From: Blasia pusilla
Taxonomy: Eukaryota; Marchantiophyta; Marchantiopsida; Blasiales
DNA length: 64,000 nt
Reading direction: 5' to 3'
Assembly: GCA_050084515.1 (NCBI GenBank)
Contig: CM114271.1
Coordinates: forward strand, 35,092,001 to 35,156,000
The stretch's first letter is position 1. Each line of letters starts with the position of its first letter. Below are positions 11,822 through 24,611 of this stretch, one piece after another. Position numbers and translations under genes: made by a program. Under the pieces are notes generated by a model. That model was not told the origin of the DNA. It made no database searches and saw only the letters and a list, made by a program, of their open reading frames with translations.

Positions 11822-12810
11822 GGAGCAACGGAGCACACCGATGCGTCTCTAAGGTCAAGAGACTAAACTAACAGCCGATTCCCCGGCACTCCCACCACAA
11901 CATTCATCACTCTGCCCTCGAATCCGCACTTCGCCCCCATGAAATCCACCAGTCAAAACCGACCGTCGCACGGCGCCACAGCAGACGCGCAACACCTCGC
12001 TCCGTTTCCCCTCGCCTCCAATTTCGACATAATTGCCTCCGCACCGAGTCCCCGCCCCTCTACATCCTCTCCCAACGATTGAACGAACCCGGGACTTCTC
12101 CACGCGAGACACTCCACACGCCGACTCGTCACGACTTCGCAACTCCGCCCAAATCTTCCCTCAAATCCCACCCCTTCCCTCCCTTCCCTCCCAATCTTCA
12201 ATTGACCAATCGATTCCGCAACTCTCGCTCGTTGACGCAGCGAAGAAAGTAAAGGCCGAGCCAAGAACGAAAAGAAAGTGTCCACGGGGGGCTCCCTAGC
12301 GCGCGCGCGCACACACACACGCACGCACGCACGCAGGCAGGCAGGCAGGCAGGCAACAAGGCGAGCGGAGCGGGGCAGAGCACAGAACGCGAGAGAGAGC
12401 AAGACAGACGGACAGACAGACAATCAGGAAAAAATCAGGCCAGCAGGAAGGAAAGGAGACGAGTGCGCACTGCGCTCGCTCACGCACCAGAGCAGAGCAG
12501 AGCGGAGCGGAGCAGAGCAGAGCGGCAGAGGGAGACAAACAATAGGAGAGCGGAGGGGAGGAGGAGGGGAGGAAGAGAACGACAGGTGCCTCTCCTTTCC
12601 CGGGCCTACTCTCCCGCAGCTGTACCGAGCCTACAGGGTCTTGCGGATCGGGTCTACCGTAGCATCGCCGCGTCACTCCCCAAGCCTTCCTTTGACGACC
12701 TCTTGTCATGCTCATGTCACCAACCAACCCCTCTCTCTCCCTCTCTCCCTCCCTCCCTCCTCCTCCCCTCGTTTCAAGAACGCTCACACCCCATCTGCCT
12801 CGCCGTAGTA
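11822..12810 (-). promoter_or_regulatory. 5' flank/leader of the F-box gene
   Basis: A GC-rich, repeat-rich kilobase immediately upstream of the F-box start codon. In the gene's direction it contains CT- and TCCC-rich stretches typical of plant leader regions. No convincing TATA box is visible, so the transcription start is not placed. Open frames here (for example 11953-12423 minus) are low in complexity and I do not treat them as genes. The assignment rests on position and composition only. Confidence 0.4.
12298..12525. repeat. Cluster of microsatellites
   Basis: In order: a GC/AC dinucleotide run, CGCA and GGCA tetranucleotides (12300-12354), GACA units near 12400-12421, then GAGCA/GAGCG pentamers (12489-12525). 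CTCC/CTCTCC repeats follow at 12728-12770. All lie in the F-box upstream region and could vary in length between individuals. Confidence 0.85.
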
Positions 12811-15500
12811 TGACCACATGAATGCTCGAAACCTGATGTACTTGCAAATAGTTTGATTCCAAAAGGAGACCTAGCACCGGGTCCAGATGCTGGATTGGGT
12901 TGCCATGTTTAGAGGAAATATCTCGTGGATAAGATTTGGTTCCATAGCCATGCCAAACACATTTAATTGCTAAATCTGAATAAGTTACCCATGGAGTGAG
13001 TCTCCTTAGTCCAGGCCATTCCTTAAGAAGCTCTTTAGGAAACTGCTAGAAATTTTAGATGGAGTTATTTTTTTCTCGAAACCATTCTGGTTATGATTAC
13101 AGGACATTACAAAGGTTTTAATGTGGCTAGTGGTGGAGGCTTATGTGCATCGATAATCAAATAATCGTGTGAAAGACAATGATCAAATATAAAACCCTTG
13201 TTATATGCAAAAGTAAGAGCAACCGTGCAATCGGTTGGCATAAGTATGGATCTTCCATGCTTTTCCACTTTACAACACTATTAGATAAGAACCTACATCC
13301 ATGCAAATATTTTCTTAGAAGCTTTGCCACCTCTCTTGGAGGCTTTGACATCTCTAATATCTACTTGGTGTTGTCTCCTCTAAGCCGAAAATGTCGGCTG
13401 GTATTTAAGCTCCAATGCTAGTAGAATCTTGTATGGATGAGAGATGAAGTCCAATCTTGAAAAAAAAAATCCATGCACATATAGAATCCCCTCTAATCTT
13501 AAACAAGTGTGAATCTACTATTTTCCAAGGGACTTTCCTTTTCAAGAGAGGGCTTCACTTCTTTGGAAGTAGAAGTCCAAAAAAAAGGTAACCCCCTCTC
13601 CTCGTATTATAGTATAGATGTTGGAAAAAAAAATGAAACAATTTGCACAATCTTCTCCTAGATACCTTTTGAAGCCAAGTCAAAAATCGCATAATTTATG
13701 AGGCAGACATTTTGGTCTCCAACCATATGTGTAAAGGAATGTCATATATGTGGCCATTTATGATAAGTTACCACCAACATGAAGATGAGGTGATATTCCA
13801 AGAGAAGGTTGATCTAGGGTTCTTCTTATCTAAGATACATAATGTTGAATATTTTCATCTCCAACTAAAAAAATTCTAGGAAAGAAAATGATGAGGCTAT
13901 GTGAGATGACCAATTGGATATCAATCAAAAGATTGGCTTATCGGTAAGCTCTATTACAAGAATATAATGGATCTTTTTAAGGTTAAAAAAACCCATGTGA
14001 CACTATATTCGAGTAGCAGAGTATATAGTTAGTGGTTGAAATTTGTCTTTTATCAAAATCCTCCCACCATCTATAGTCGAGCTATTCAACCATATGATTT
14101 AACTTCTCTATTAGAAGTATCAAGTATGATATTTTTCATTTTGGATTTTCTTTTGATTTTTCTCTCTTTGTGCTCTAGGATGGTGGTTTTTCTCGTGTGT
14201 TTGGTATCCTCTTGGTGTGTGTGTGTGAATCGGCAATCCTATAGGGAAAATAGTGAGATAATAAGACAAAATAGTAAGAAGTTTGCAATTTTATCCCTTA
14301 ATTCACATTCGATATTTTGGGAAGGAAAAATGAATATGAATAGAAGAAAGAAATGATTTCATTAATATATGCTAATTTGGTGGGAGGATTGGATGGGGAG
14401 GAGTAGGTATTGTGTAAATTTTTATGGAAGGGTAGAATTATTTATAGGAATTTGGAAAGTTTGGAATTATTTGTAGAATGCCTCTCTTGGCATTCAACAA
14501 TTCAAATTTATGTATGTATACTTTTGGCATCCATGATATCAATATTGATATTTTGGATAGTAAGTCTCTTAAAGTGAAGTTGTAAGAAAACATAGTCACT
14601 TTTAAGAATACATATAATATTATGATATGTGTTCTATCAAGTGATAGTTGTACACATGGACCAACAACAAATATTATCACCTAGAAAAAAATTAATGTCT
14701 CATTATTACACCCTCACCTATGATCAAGCATGCCTTTTTCTCCCAAAATCTCTTTTCCTCTTTTCTTCATTTTAAATTTTCTTATTGATTAGAGGAGGCA
14801 TGACATAAGAGGTTCACCCCTTAATTTGAATTGTGATAAACTCTTTTCAACAAAAAATGAAAAGAAAAATGAAAAGATCCACCAGGGAAAGAAACAACCG
14901 GAATACAAGAAGTCAAAAAAATATATTCTACATTGGAGAGAGACCCTTCATTTTTTAAACTTTTCTCTTCTTAACACTTGGCACTTTCAACCAATAGCAT
15001 CGCTTGCCTTCTAAGCCAATAGGATCGTACAAAATTGATTTGTAATGGCACTTGAAAATTTTGAGAGTTAATTATCATTTTGGGAAGTACTTTAAACTTT
15101 TGCATAGCTCAGGCCAACACTAGTTGTTTTTTAACTCTATCTAAGGATAGATAAAGGCAAGTTCCAAACAACCGATAGCATCTGGGAAATATAAATTAGA
15201 AATTAGTGTAAAAATTGAAATAGAAGAAAAATTCTAATATTTTAATATCATTGCTATTGACGTAAGACTATTTCAACCAAAAAATCTTCAGGGTATTCTC
15301 TTAAGAGATCACTTCAAAAGAAAGAAGTATCGTATTAAAAACACTCCCATGCATTATATTTTAATGTTTTCTTTTCAAAATGAAGCCATTTTCTAAAGAA
15401 TTTAACATGTCATCATGGAAACGTGAGCAACAAAATGGAAACATAATTTTCAAAAAGATTGTGAGATGCAACCTTGATATCCACTTATTTGAATCACTTT
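12811..15500. other. AT-rich intergenic DNA, nothing recognised
   Basis: Composition drops sharply at about 12810. Only short low-complexity frames occur, such as 14036-14356 plus. No element ends or RNA genes were found. Confidence 0.5.
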
Positions 15501-16124
15501 AATTAATTTATTTATTTTATGCGGTCATGCTTGATTTAATAAAGCGGTCATGCATGGTAAACTGACCTGACACGCAGCTCCACAATAACGAGCTCGTTTA
15601 TAAGACCGCTCAGTAAAAGAACAACTCGCTGGCAATTCTCTCGATTCGACACTGGAGTGTTGAGAGCACTTAAGATCCCCGTCGAAGGACACGGGCCGGC
15701 AGCGGAGGCGTTGACGCCGTCGAAGCGAGGGCTTACACCGTCGTCGTACACACGCCCACGGGACCTCACTCGCCGTCAACGGCCGTCGTAATCTCTCCCT
15801 CCTATGGCGTTGCGTGGGTAGGTCGGCGAAATATGCCGAGGGTGTTTAGGAAACTTCAAATCTCGTTAACTCCTAATCTACAGAAAACATAATCGTTCTA
15901 TAAATAGTAATTTCTAATTAAATAATACTGTCTGGAGTAAACGTCCTCACTACTGAAGTCCACGGGTCAGGCTGCTCGGTGAGTTCGCCGGTGACAGGGA
16001 GAAACATGAATTCCGTAGGGATTTCTCAAACCCGTTAATTCATAATAAACCCCTTGCATTAGCCGCCATTGGCTAGATTAGGGCAAGGCCCGGTAAGTTG
16101 GTAACCAAGGGGCAGGTAACGCAG

Positions 16125-16481
16125 TTAGTACCGGAGAGGGCGGGGAGAACAGAAGCGCACACGGAGCGCCACGTGGTCAACTCGGGAGCCATCTAGGCTA
16201 CATACAGCACGGTACTTCTTTGAGCACCGATAATCGTGGTTATGAAGCATGACATTCATGAGCCATCCATTGTCATCATGCTTGGAAAGAACACCGCAGT
16301 TGTACAGATTGTACGTCCATGGCGATGATCCCATGACTCCCATACCGATCCCGCAGATTCCCGCTGCGTATGATGACCACGGACACCAGACGGTGACCTT
16401 AGCATTTTTACAAAACGGGGAGCGCTTAACCTCAGGTAAAGCCGGACTGCTGCAGGACAGGGTGTTGGACGATTCGATCAT
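16125..16481 (-). CDS. Unrecognised Cys-rich small ORF or exon
   Basis: A 118-codon frame from an ATG at 16481, within a locally GC-richer patch (about 15540-16680). The middle is rich in Cys, Trp, Gly and His (for example KVTVWCPWSSYAAGICGIGM at about residues 27-46) and looks less random than the surrounding frames. There is no signal peptide, and I do not recognise a family. Arginine/proline-rich residues at the end suggest the frame may run past an exon boundary. It could be an exon of an unannotated gene or a chance frame. Confidence 0.25.
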   Translation of the reverse strand: MIESSNTLSCSSPALPEVKRSPFCKNAKVTVWCPWSSYAAGICGIGMGVMGSSPWTYNLYNCGVLSKHDDNGWLMNVMLHNHDYRCSKKYRAVCSLDGSRVDHVALRVRFCSPRPLRY

Positions 16482-16689
16482 GTCGGATCAAAGGTGGGGT
16501 GAGGGAAATATAGGTTGACCCGGTTTATTAAACCAGAGCGCAGTTAAAAATGTTGATCCCGACCAGCCATCTGCACCGTAGGGTCAGCTGAACCGAAGGC
16601 TTCTCCATTACCCTATGAGGATGCTCCAAGACTAAATCTAGGCCCGCGTAACCTGTTCCGGGTCGTTGTACCGGTTTAGGTTAGAACTC

Positions 16690-18130
16690 AAAGCGTTGTG
16701 TGTCACAGGGCGATTGTTATTTTCGTCACATGCCTTGGAAATTTGAATGGATGGAGGACTAAGCAGAATATGTTACCTCTCCAAATATTAGGGCGTTTAG
16801 TTTCGTCCTTCGGACGGCTAGCTTTGTATTCAAGTCACACATTTTTATTTTAACTATGCGATGCACGTTATATTCTCGAGAATAAAATTAACTTTCGAAT
16901 AAATGTTTTAATCTATGATAATATTGGAGAGTGGCCCTTATTTTACAAATTCTCTCCTTTTGGCACATTGAGCCGATTTGATAGTTCACCTTTTGAACCA
17001 ATAAGATCTTTTGAGAGTTAATAATGGAAAGTAATTTGAACTCGTCCATCATGGACTCACACTAATTAGTTATATATTTTGAAAAAAATAAAACAAGACT
17101 TTTTAAAATTTTATTGAAAGCTTTTGTGGGGGGTTAAGAAGATGGAAAGGAGAAGTACAAAAAGACATGGAGTACAGAAATATTCACGTGTGTATATGCG
17201 TATGGAGGGAAAGTCCAAGTAGTGGAGGGAATTTTTTTTAATTAGAATCTTTCCAAAACTCATTCTAGGAGAAAACGGGGAGGAAGGAGATGAGGAAATG
17301 GCATTATTTAACTCGAGCTATAGAGTAAGAGGAGAGAAGGGAAGTGGAGAGAGGAGAGCATTGAAGTTTTTATAAAATCCACATGCTAAGAAAAATGACA
17401 CATATGGAGGAAGGTAAGAGGTATGAGAGCATTGAATTCACATAAGAGGCCATAAACACATCCTAATTTATCCTAACAAGATCTCTATAATTTGATACAA
17501 TTTGAATCTGCATGTCTCTTTTTCATAAGTAGCATTCTACAAGCCTTACAATTGTAATCAACTTGGCCCTTGAAAATATAGGTGCATAAATTATAGCATT
17601 GTAGTATGGGCCGTAGTCAATAGTTTCTTAATCTATTTTGAGTTTTTTTTTTGAATTATAACGACCTCTACAAGTACAAGTTGAATTAAATATCACGTGC
17701 AATGGCTTGTCACATCTTTTGTAATGGATTGATGAGCAAGGTGAGCATTGAATTCACTGTAGGAAAATGGGTTTGATTGAGAGAGAGAGAGAGTGTGTGT
17801 GTGTACTCATTAAGTAGTGCCTGTCGTAGCCTTGCGACCATAGACCCCGCGCCCTGGTTGGACGGTGCTTGAGACTGGGATGGGTGTAGAGAGAGAAGCA
17901 AGTGAAGAAGGTACCATATGAGAGGAGGGAGACACTCTCATATAGTGTGAGTGCTGACCAAACAATGTGTTTGTGCGGAGCTTCCAAGTGTCAACCAAGA
18001 AACTCTTCACCACACTATCTACTTTACCTGATTGGGATCCCCAATAGACATTACTTACCAGTGTAGCGACTTTGGGCAATGAATCAAGCCTCATCGAATG
18101 TGTTGAACAATTCTGGTGCTACCAAACTTA
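16690..18130. other. AT-rich intergenic DNA with a GA/GT microsatellite
   Basis: A short compound run of GA then GT units lies near 17778-17805. Otherwise there are only scattered short frames. Confidence 0.5.
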
Positions 18131-18584
18131 GCAATATCAACATATGCTCTTGCTATGTGTGTTGTGAATTTTTGTGAAGACCAAGTAATGACTAGAGGTT
18201 TCGTCCCCATCGTTACACAAGGCGCAAGAGTTTAGTTGTGTTCCCATCCTCCTTTTCTTATGGTTCAAGGGGATTGCCCCGCCCCGAACTTGAACTTGAG
18301 CCGGGTTCCCAAGCAAGGGGTTCCCCGCAAATAGTTCTTCAGTTCCGCCCTCTCGGGATATACCGTCAAAAAGAGAGGTCGACATCTTCATGGCTTCCTC
18401 CATCCATGTCGCTGCTGTGAGCGTTTGCCCACCGCTTTGGTTATGGTATCCACGAATGCTTTCTCATCTTGCTCCCACGGTTCAGAGTCTGCTGGGAGCT
18501 TGGATGCTTGCACAATCTCTTGAACCTTTTTGCCCAAGATTTGGCCTGTTTTTACGGGTCTTCTTTGGGTCTAGGTTTTTCCCA

Positions 18585-18855
18585 TCACCTCTTTAGGATA
18601 GCGATGGGAGTCCATTGTCTCCACTGCCTCCGCCATTTCAACTTGGCGATGTCACGTCTATCCTCCAAGGGTTCCACACCTAGTTCGATCTCACACCAAC
18701 GCGGGCTATTCGTGATGAAGTTGACATCATACCCAAACGCCTTGGTGCACAACTTCAAGCCTATCCCTTTGTTTGGTGTTGGCATCCCACACCGCTGCCC
18801 CGTATTCCAGCGAGGGACGAATGGTATCCAAAATGACACAGTGCTTTACTTTTGA
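18585..18855 (-). pseudogene. LINE ORF2 C-terminal block
   Basis: Reads KGIGLKLCTKAFGYDVN, then ELGVEPLEDRRDIAKLKW. This resembles the post-RT region of plant LINEs, where a Leu/Pro-rich stretch and RRD-AKLKW are conserved. It is out of frame with the RT fragment upstream. Confidence 0.65.
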
Positions 18856-19070
18856 TGTGATGTCCCAAGATCAGAGGAATCTGGGATGCACCGTTCACCT
18901 TCTTGTGGCCTTTTCAAGTAGTCTTATTGATGTGTGCATCCCACATGCAATCTTCCGAGAATTCTATGCCCAGATAGGTGTAGGTAGCCACACGGGGATC
19001 TCTTGGTCACCCCAGTACCACCGCTGGTCTTGGTCCTCCTCCTTGCCATTGAAAATCATCACACCGCACT

Positions 19071-19700
19071 TCAAGACATTTGCCTCCATGCCCCACATGT
19101 CACACCAGATTTTGGTGGGGAGATCATCTCTTTGAGTTTCTCTCCTGTTTCCTCGAGGCCACCAAAGTCATCAGCAAACATGAGGGCAACAATAGAGTTG
19201 TTGCCCACCCGTATGCCTAGTCCACTATCCTCCATTTCTTCCAATAGGGAATTCACGAAAATGTTGAAGAGGGTGGGGGAGAGCGGGCATCCTTGAGCCA
19301 CTCCTTGCTTGATGTCGAATGTCCTACTCTTTTGGCCATTCACCGTAACTCCACTCCTTGTGTTCGGCACATCTTCTCCACCACCCTCCACATTTTCCCT
19401 CTCGGCCCCGCCTTCCACAAGGCTATAAGAAAGCCCGTCACGCCATACGAGTGTCGTATGCCTTCTTGAGGTCCAAGAAGAAGCAATAGGTGGGTTCCCC
19501 TCTTTTTCCTACCCTGGATGATCTGACTGAAGGTGAAGATGTGGTCCACGCATCCTCGGGCTTGCCGGAAGCCATCTTGGCCTTCCTTGATGACAGAATT
19601 CTCCTCCGGTACATAGAGATCCTATTGTTGAGTATACGGCAAAGGAGCTTCCCAACTACACTCAACAATGTAATACCCTCAGTAGTTTCAAGGTCTTTCG
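19071..19700 (-). pseudogene. LINE reverse transcriptase fragments
   Basis: Two overlapping frames cover the RT. The first (19668-19438) reads VVGKLLCRILNNRIS, then TYCFFLDLKKAYDT, the block with the first catalytic Asp. The second (19418-19071) reads GVAQGCPLSPTLFNIFVN and then MFADDF, the catalytic FADD pair. A frameshift near 19430 separates them. The sequence is of LINE type, not LTR type, because of the QGCPLSP block before FADD. Confidence 0.88.
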
Positions 19701-20189
19701 CTCACCCTTCTTGAAGAGGTTCACGATGACTCCCATCCGCCATCTTTGTGGGATGACTTCGCCCCTTGAGACCAGGTTGAAGAGACTCACTAGAGAACGA
19801 GCCATAGCAAAGATCGCCATACTTCAACAACTCATTCACAAGCTCATCACCACCGCCGCTTTGTGGTTCACAAGTTCTTTGATCGCTGCTCCCACCTCAG
19901 CCAGGAGAACCAATCATTATATGGGTTGCCCAGCTCAACCTCATCATCCGCCTTCTCCCGTTGTATCTTAACAAAATCCTCCACCACCCTCTCAAGTTCT
20001 CGCTCTTCAAGGGATGTCCGAGCGGGCTTCTGCCTAACTCCTTGTAATGGCCTTCCAACACATGTCGATGTGTTTATTTGTGGGTCACCATTCCACCGTC
20101 TTTTCTCTTCAAGGCCTTTACGTCGTTTTGTCCTCGCCTTGCTCAATTTCTGCACTTCCATCCGAACGTTTTCGATTCTCATGAAATTC

Positions 20190-20690
20190 TCATTGATGGA
20201 TGAGTATGTGGCTTGGTTCATTTTCTTCTTGTGCATGCGCACGAGAAGACAGGTTTCCTGCGTAGGGCCACATACTCGCCCACAAGGATGCATCGCCCGG
20301 CTTTGGCACTTGTGACATACGCTTCCCTTCGTTTGGCAATGGCTGCCTTGAGTTCCAGGACCACCATTTGACGGCTCTGCCGCATATTATCAATTTCTGC
20401 CGACAAGCAATCTCGGAGGCATCTGTCACTCCACGCTCCCACCATGCAAGCACCATGTCCACAGTTGTTCTTGTGAACCCAAAGGTCTTGACGGTAGATT
20501 CAATGAAAGTGTCAAATGCCAAGAGATTTTCTTCCAGCTTGCCAATGTACACCTTCTTGTTGCCCTCATCTTGAAGTCCTCTATCCTCCATTTCTTGATC
20601 ACCCTCTTCTTTGGTTTGGTCGAGCATTTTAGCCTTTGTCGCAACTCTGTCGGACCAATTAATGATCTGATCTTCCAATGTCCGTCGCAT
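20190..20690 (-). pseudogene. LINE ORF2 region between endonuclease and RT
   Basis: A 166-codon frame rich in charged residues containing WWERGVTDA, which matches the position and style of the WW-(N/D)-V pattern that follows the endonuclease in LINE ORF2. No enzyme motif lies within it. A second, shifted frame at 20734-20426 covers the same DNA. Confidence 0.5.
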
Positions 20691-21250
20691 CCTTTGTGAT
20701 CTTCCCCTTTGCGTGTGTAGAGCTCCTCATCCACACTATGTAGTCCACAATGGAGCTCTCATTCTCCTTGAAGTTGACCCTAGTCCAAGCCGGGATCCCA
20801 CCTTATGCCTATCATTAAGTGCCATCGTTGAAGTTCCCTCAACATCGTGATCAAGCGTGTGCCATTGCCATTCACTCTCACATCTCCAAACATCCCGATC
20901 TCTCGCTTGGGGATCGGTGCCTTGCCCCACCCCCAGTTGTTGAAGTCTCCCAAAGCAAGACTATGTTCCCCTTTGTCCGGAACCAAGGCAATCAGTTTTC
21001 ACACTATCAAACGCTCCCTCTATCACAAAGAGCAGATTCACTGTTTGTAGGCATGTAAATACACACGATGTACATATCGCGCGAGTTGCACTCAGCTCAG
21101 ACTTTGACCCATATCTTTGTGTTCATACTGAGCCTGTCTTCGATGATCTCACACTGCCCACCATGAAGTCTCGATGAAGAACCCAACACCCTTCATACCT
21201 CTGTTGTTGTCCGCCTGGTCCGCACATCTTTCCAAACCATGCATAGTGTG
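20690..21250 (-). pseudogene. LINE AP-type endonuclease remnant
   Basis: Visible blocks are GDFNNWGWGKAPIPKRE (the GDFN block), GDVRVNGNGTRLITMLREL (the NGxRL block), SIVDYIV and a final DH-LV. These are conserved blocks of the apurinic-type endonuclease that nicks target DNA for LINE insertion. They are spread over shifted frames. The N-terminal block is not clearly readable. Confidence 0.75.
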
Positions 21251-21759
21251 GTACATGGGGTATCTCCATTAACTTGGTTTCCCAAGTTTCGACCCCATAT
21301 ATGTATTTGATTTTTCAGCAAAACTTCAGCAACCTCCACCTACTTCATTGCATGGGTGGTCCACGAAGTTCCAGTACCCAAACGGAGACTGTCACTAAGT
21401 GGGTTGGGGATCGGCGGGCACGCTTTTGGCGTCGGTGTGGTCGCTGCGACATGGAACCTCTTCATGTGCAGGCTCTTCATCGCTGGTCCCTTGGAGAACA
21501 CTAAAGATATTAGGTGTGTAGATCACCAGCGGTTTTGTGGAGATGGGCCTTTCCTTCAAGCTGGAACCACCCTCGACTACCATAGCCCTCTAGTTGTAGG
21601 CACGTCTCAGATCTTGAGACACTTGGTTTTTGTGGCAAGCCAAGTATTGGCCTCCTCTGCCCTTGATAGACGCCTTGAAGATACATTGATTGCCGTTCAT
21701 CATCCGAGTAACCCCAACAAAGAGCTGTGAATTCAAAGCCCAAAGTTGCGCACATGATC

Positions 21760-22038
21760 TTAAATGAGACAAAGTCTATTGTGGGACGTACACCGAAAAT
21801 GAATCATGTGGAACCGTGGTCTCCTCCTGTAGACCAGATTGAACTCGCTGCCCAGGTCCGAACTCCGAGGGGCCTTTGAGCGTCTCACATAAACATGCCG
21901 GTATTCCCCACCCAGCTTGGGGATGGTGGGCTTTGGTATGCGCCTTTGATAGGTGAACTGATACTCCTCACAAGCTTGGGAGGACTGAGATATATTGGGC
22001 TCAAGGCCGCTGATTATATGTAGAGGTTTGGCAAACAA
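21760..22038 (-). pseudogene. Repeat-containing frame upstream of the LINE, possible ORF1 tail
   Basis: A 92-codon frame with three spaced copies of a motif: EYQFTYQRR, EYRHVYVRR and EFNLVYRRR, about 22 residues apart. The pattern is too regular to be random. It lies directly upstream of the LINE endonuclease on the same strand, so a linker or ORF1-like region is possible. I do not know a function for it. Confidence 0.35.
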
Positions 22039-22632
<594 letters not shown>

Positions 22633-23736
22633 TGTGTTGGTGCCCCATTCAACATTTCATGCAAGTGCTCACATGAGCAAGACTTGTTGGTTTCTTGGCT
22701 TTGTATGTTTATTTTTTTCGTACATAAGATAGGCACAAATAAGCATTGCCCAATTTTTGGTAGAATTGTGAATAGGGGGACAAGTTCCACCATGTTGGGG
22801 CTTTTGGAAGTATTTTATTGCTCTTTGGTTTGTTTATTAATATATTTGTAGAAAATTTGTCAAAGCGTTGCCAAACTTTTCATAAGAATTGAAGCCAAAA
22901 TCTCTACAAATATCGCTTCCAATTACAAATTGCAGTGTCGATGCATGATCGTGTGGACCAACAAGGCACACTGTCCAAAAAATGGCTTGTTTTTTTTACA
23001 TATGAACGTGAAATAGTGACCATTCCTACGTGTCTACCATAACCATCACATGAGGATGAAATTTCATATTTTTGTGGTAAGAATCAATTTAGGGCTAGCC
23101 AAGTAAAAAAATTATTTACTTTTAGAGGGCATCAAATGAAACTTGTGATTTAGAGGTATATTTGAGTGAAAATCTTATTTATAAGGATTTGAGCCTTTTT
23201 TAAGAAAAAATGGTCCAACTTACTTAAGATTTCGTGAGTTGATTTTTTATAAGGGGGTCGTAGAGTTAAGAAAAGAGAAAGGTAGACTTTTGAGTAAATT
23301 TTAAATAGAACCTATATGCATACATGTATGATATTCAACAAGCATTGACTGTCTATTGCTTGCTATTCGTCGATTATTGTTTGACTTCTATCCAACCATT
23401 GATAAGAAAGGAGCTACTCATTGACATGGTTGAGTCACCTTTTTTGCACTACTACGCATAGTAACTCGCTTTATGTTGATTGAGTATCGTGCTCTAAAGC
23501 GTGAAATCGCAACACACCACCAAATCACCGATTGTCGCGATGTGTCACTCGATCTCGATTGTGGAGCCGCATCGGACCTAAGGAATGAAGCATATGTATT
23601 AACAATAAAGGAGGGGATGTTGTTGGTTCCCCTATCTTTTTATTGAGTGTCATGCCATTTTTAGTTATTTTGTGTCAATGTTGTCACACCACACCATCAA
23701 GGAAGATTGAGTACCATTAGCATCGAGGGGTATGAC

Positions 23737-24188
23737 CATGGTTGCACATGGATAGAGTCTGTGTGTGCAAACATCTCCATGTCCGCAAACTTATGGCCGT
23801 CCTAGGGATCTACATGTCCATATTGGCCCGGGTATCCGCGGCCCGCACCTAAGCCCGCCTAGCCCGTCACGTAGTCCTTGGCGGTCCAAGCCCACACCCG
23901 TTTTGTGTCTTGCATGGAGCCTGCTCAAGGCCCCTAGGTCGGGCTCAGACCCTGCATATGGCGGGCACGTGGGTCCTCATCCTGCCATGCAGGCCTCAGC
24001 CCGCCCAATGGGGGTCTAGCTTCCATGAGATCTTGCTGCGGGTTCCATGCAGGCCACAAAACGGGTACGTAAAGGCTCAGCCCGCCCAGGTCTATGCGAC
24101 AGGCTTGGTGAGCACAGGGGTGGGCTTGGATGCGGGCTGCGTGTGCCTGAACGGCATGTCCGGACTTGTCTATTTCCGTGCAACCTTG
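23737..24188. mobile_element. hAT-type miniature element (CAAGG family), copy 2
   Basis: Ends are CATGGTTGCA and TGCAACCTTG. It is flanked by GGTATGAC (23729-23736) and GGTATGAA (24189-24196), an 8-bp duplication with one mismatch. The interior is GC-rich with many GCCCGC words. It interrupts the leader of copy B; the flanking sequence on both sides aligns with the leader of C. It has no coding capacity that I recognise. Confidence 0.88.
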
Positions 24189-24611
24189 GGTATGAAGGGC
24201 TAACGGGAAGAGTATTTCTTTGTGATCAATTTGGGGTAGAGTTTGTAGTTGGCAAGGAGCCACAATGAAAATGGAACCCGTGGAATTCTAGTCTTTTTCC
24301 TTGCACTTGTGAGGGATTTCCATGTATTAGGTAACATGTTTGTCGTAGTATTGGGATTGTATAGATGCTTGGAGAAACATTGATGTATGGGGATAGGGGA
24401 TGTACATCCATGTGGTATATCCACATCAATATTTGTCCAATGTTGATGAGAGGATAGATTAGTATTGACTATTGCTACATTGCGCCACTTGTTGCCTTGT
24501 CAAACATGTCTCAAGTTCAAAGAATGTAGGTTGAGTTCCACACATTTATAGTTTCAAGTGATTGAGAGATTATTTGTGGGGTTTAAGAGTTATTGATCAT
24601 GTGAGGGGGTA

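Larger units (their letters stand above)
18137..21250 (-). mobile_element. Decayed LINE (non-LTR retrotransposon)
   Basis: On the minus strand the order is endonuclease remnants (21250 to 20650), a linker, reverse transcriptase (19700 to 19070), the C-terminal conserved block (18850 to 18585) and a Cys/His motif near 18190-18240 (CALCNDGDE, then SSHYLVF). This is the standard ORF2 order of plant LINEs. Frameshifts and stops break it into at least six frames, so it is not functional. No poly-A tail or target duplication could be placed. The 5' part may continue to about 22040. Confidence 0.85.

Noticed and set aside
11953-12877. Several 100-190-codon frames on both strands in the F-box upstream region
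   Set aside because: They translate simple repeats (runs of Leu/Pro/Ser, Cys-Val-Arg-Ala and similar) and overlap each other; composition explains them.
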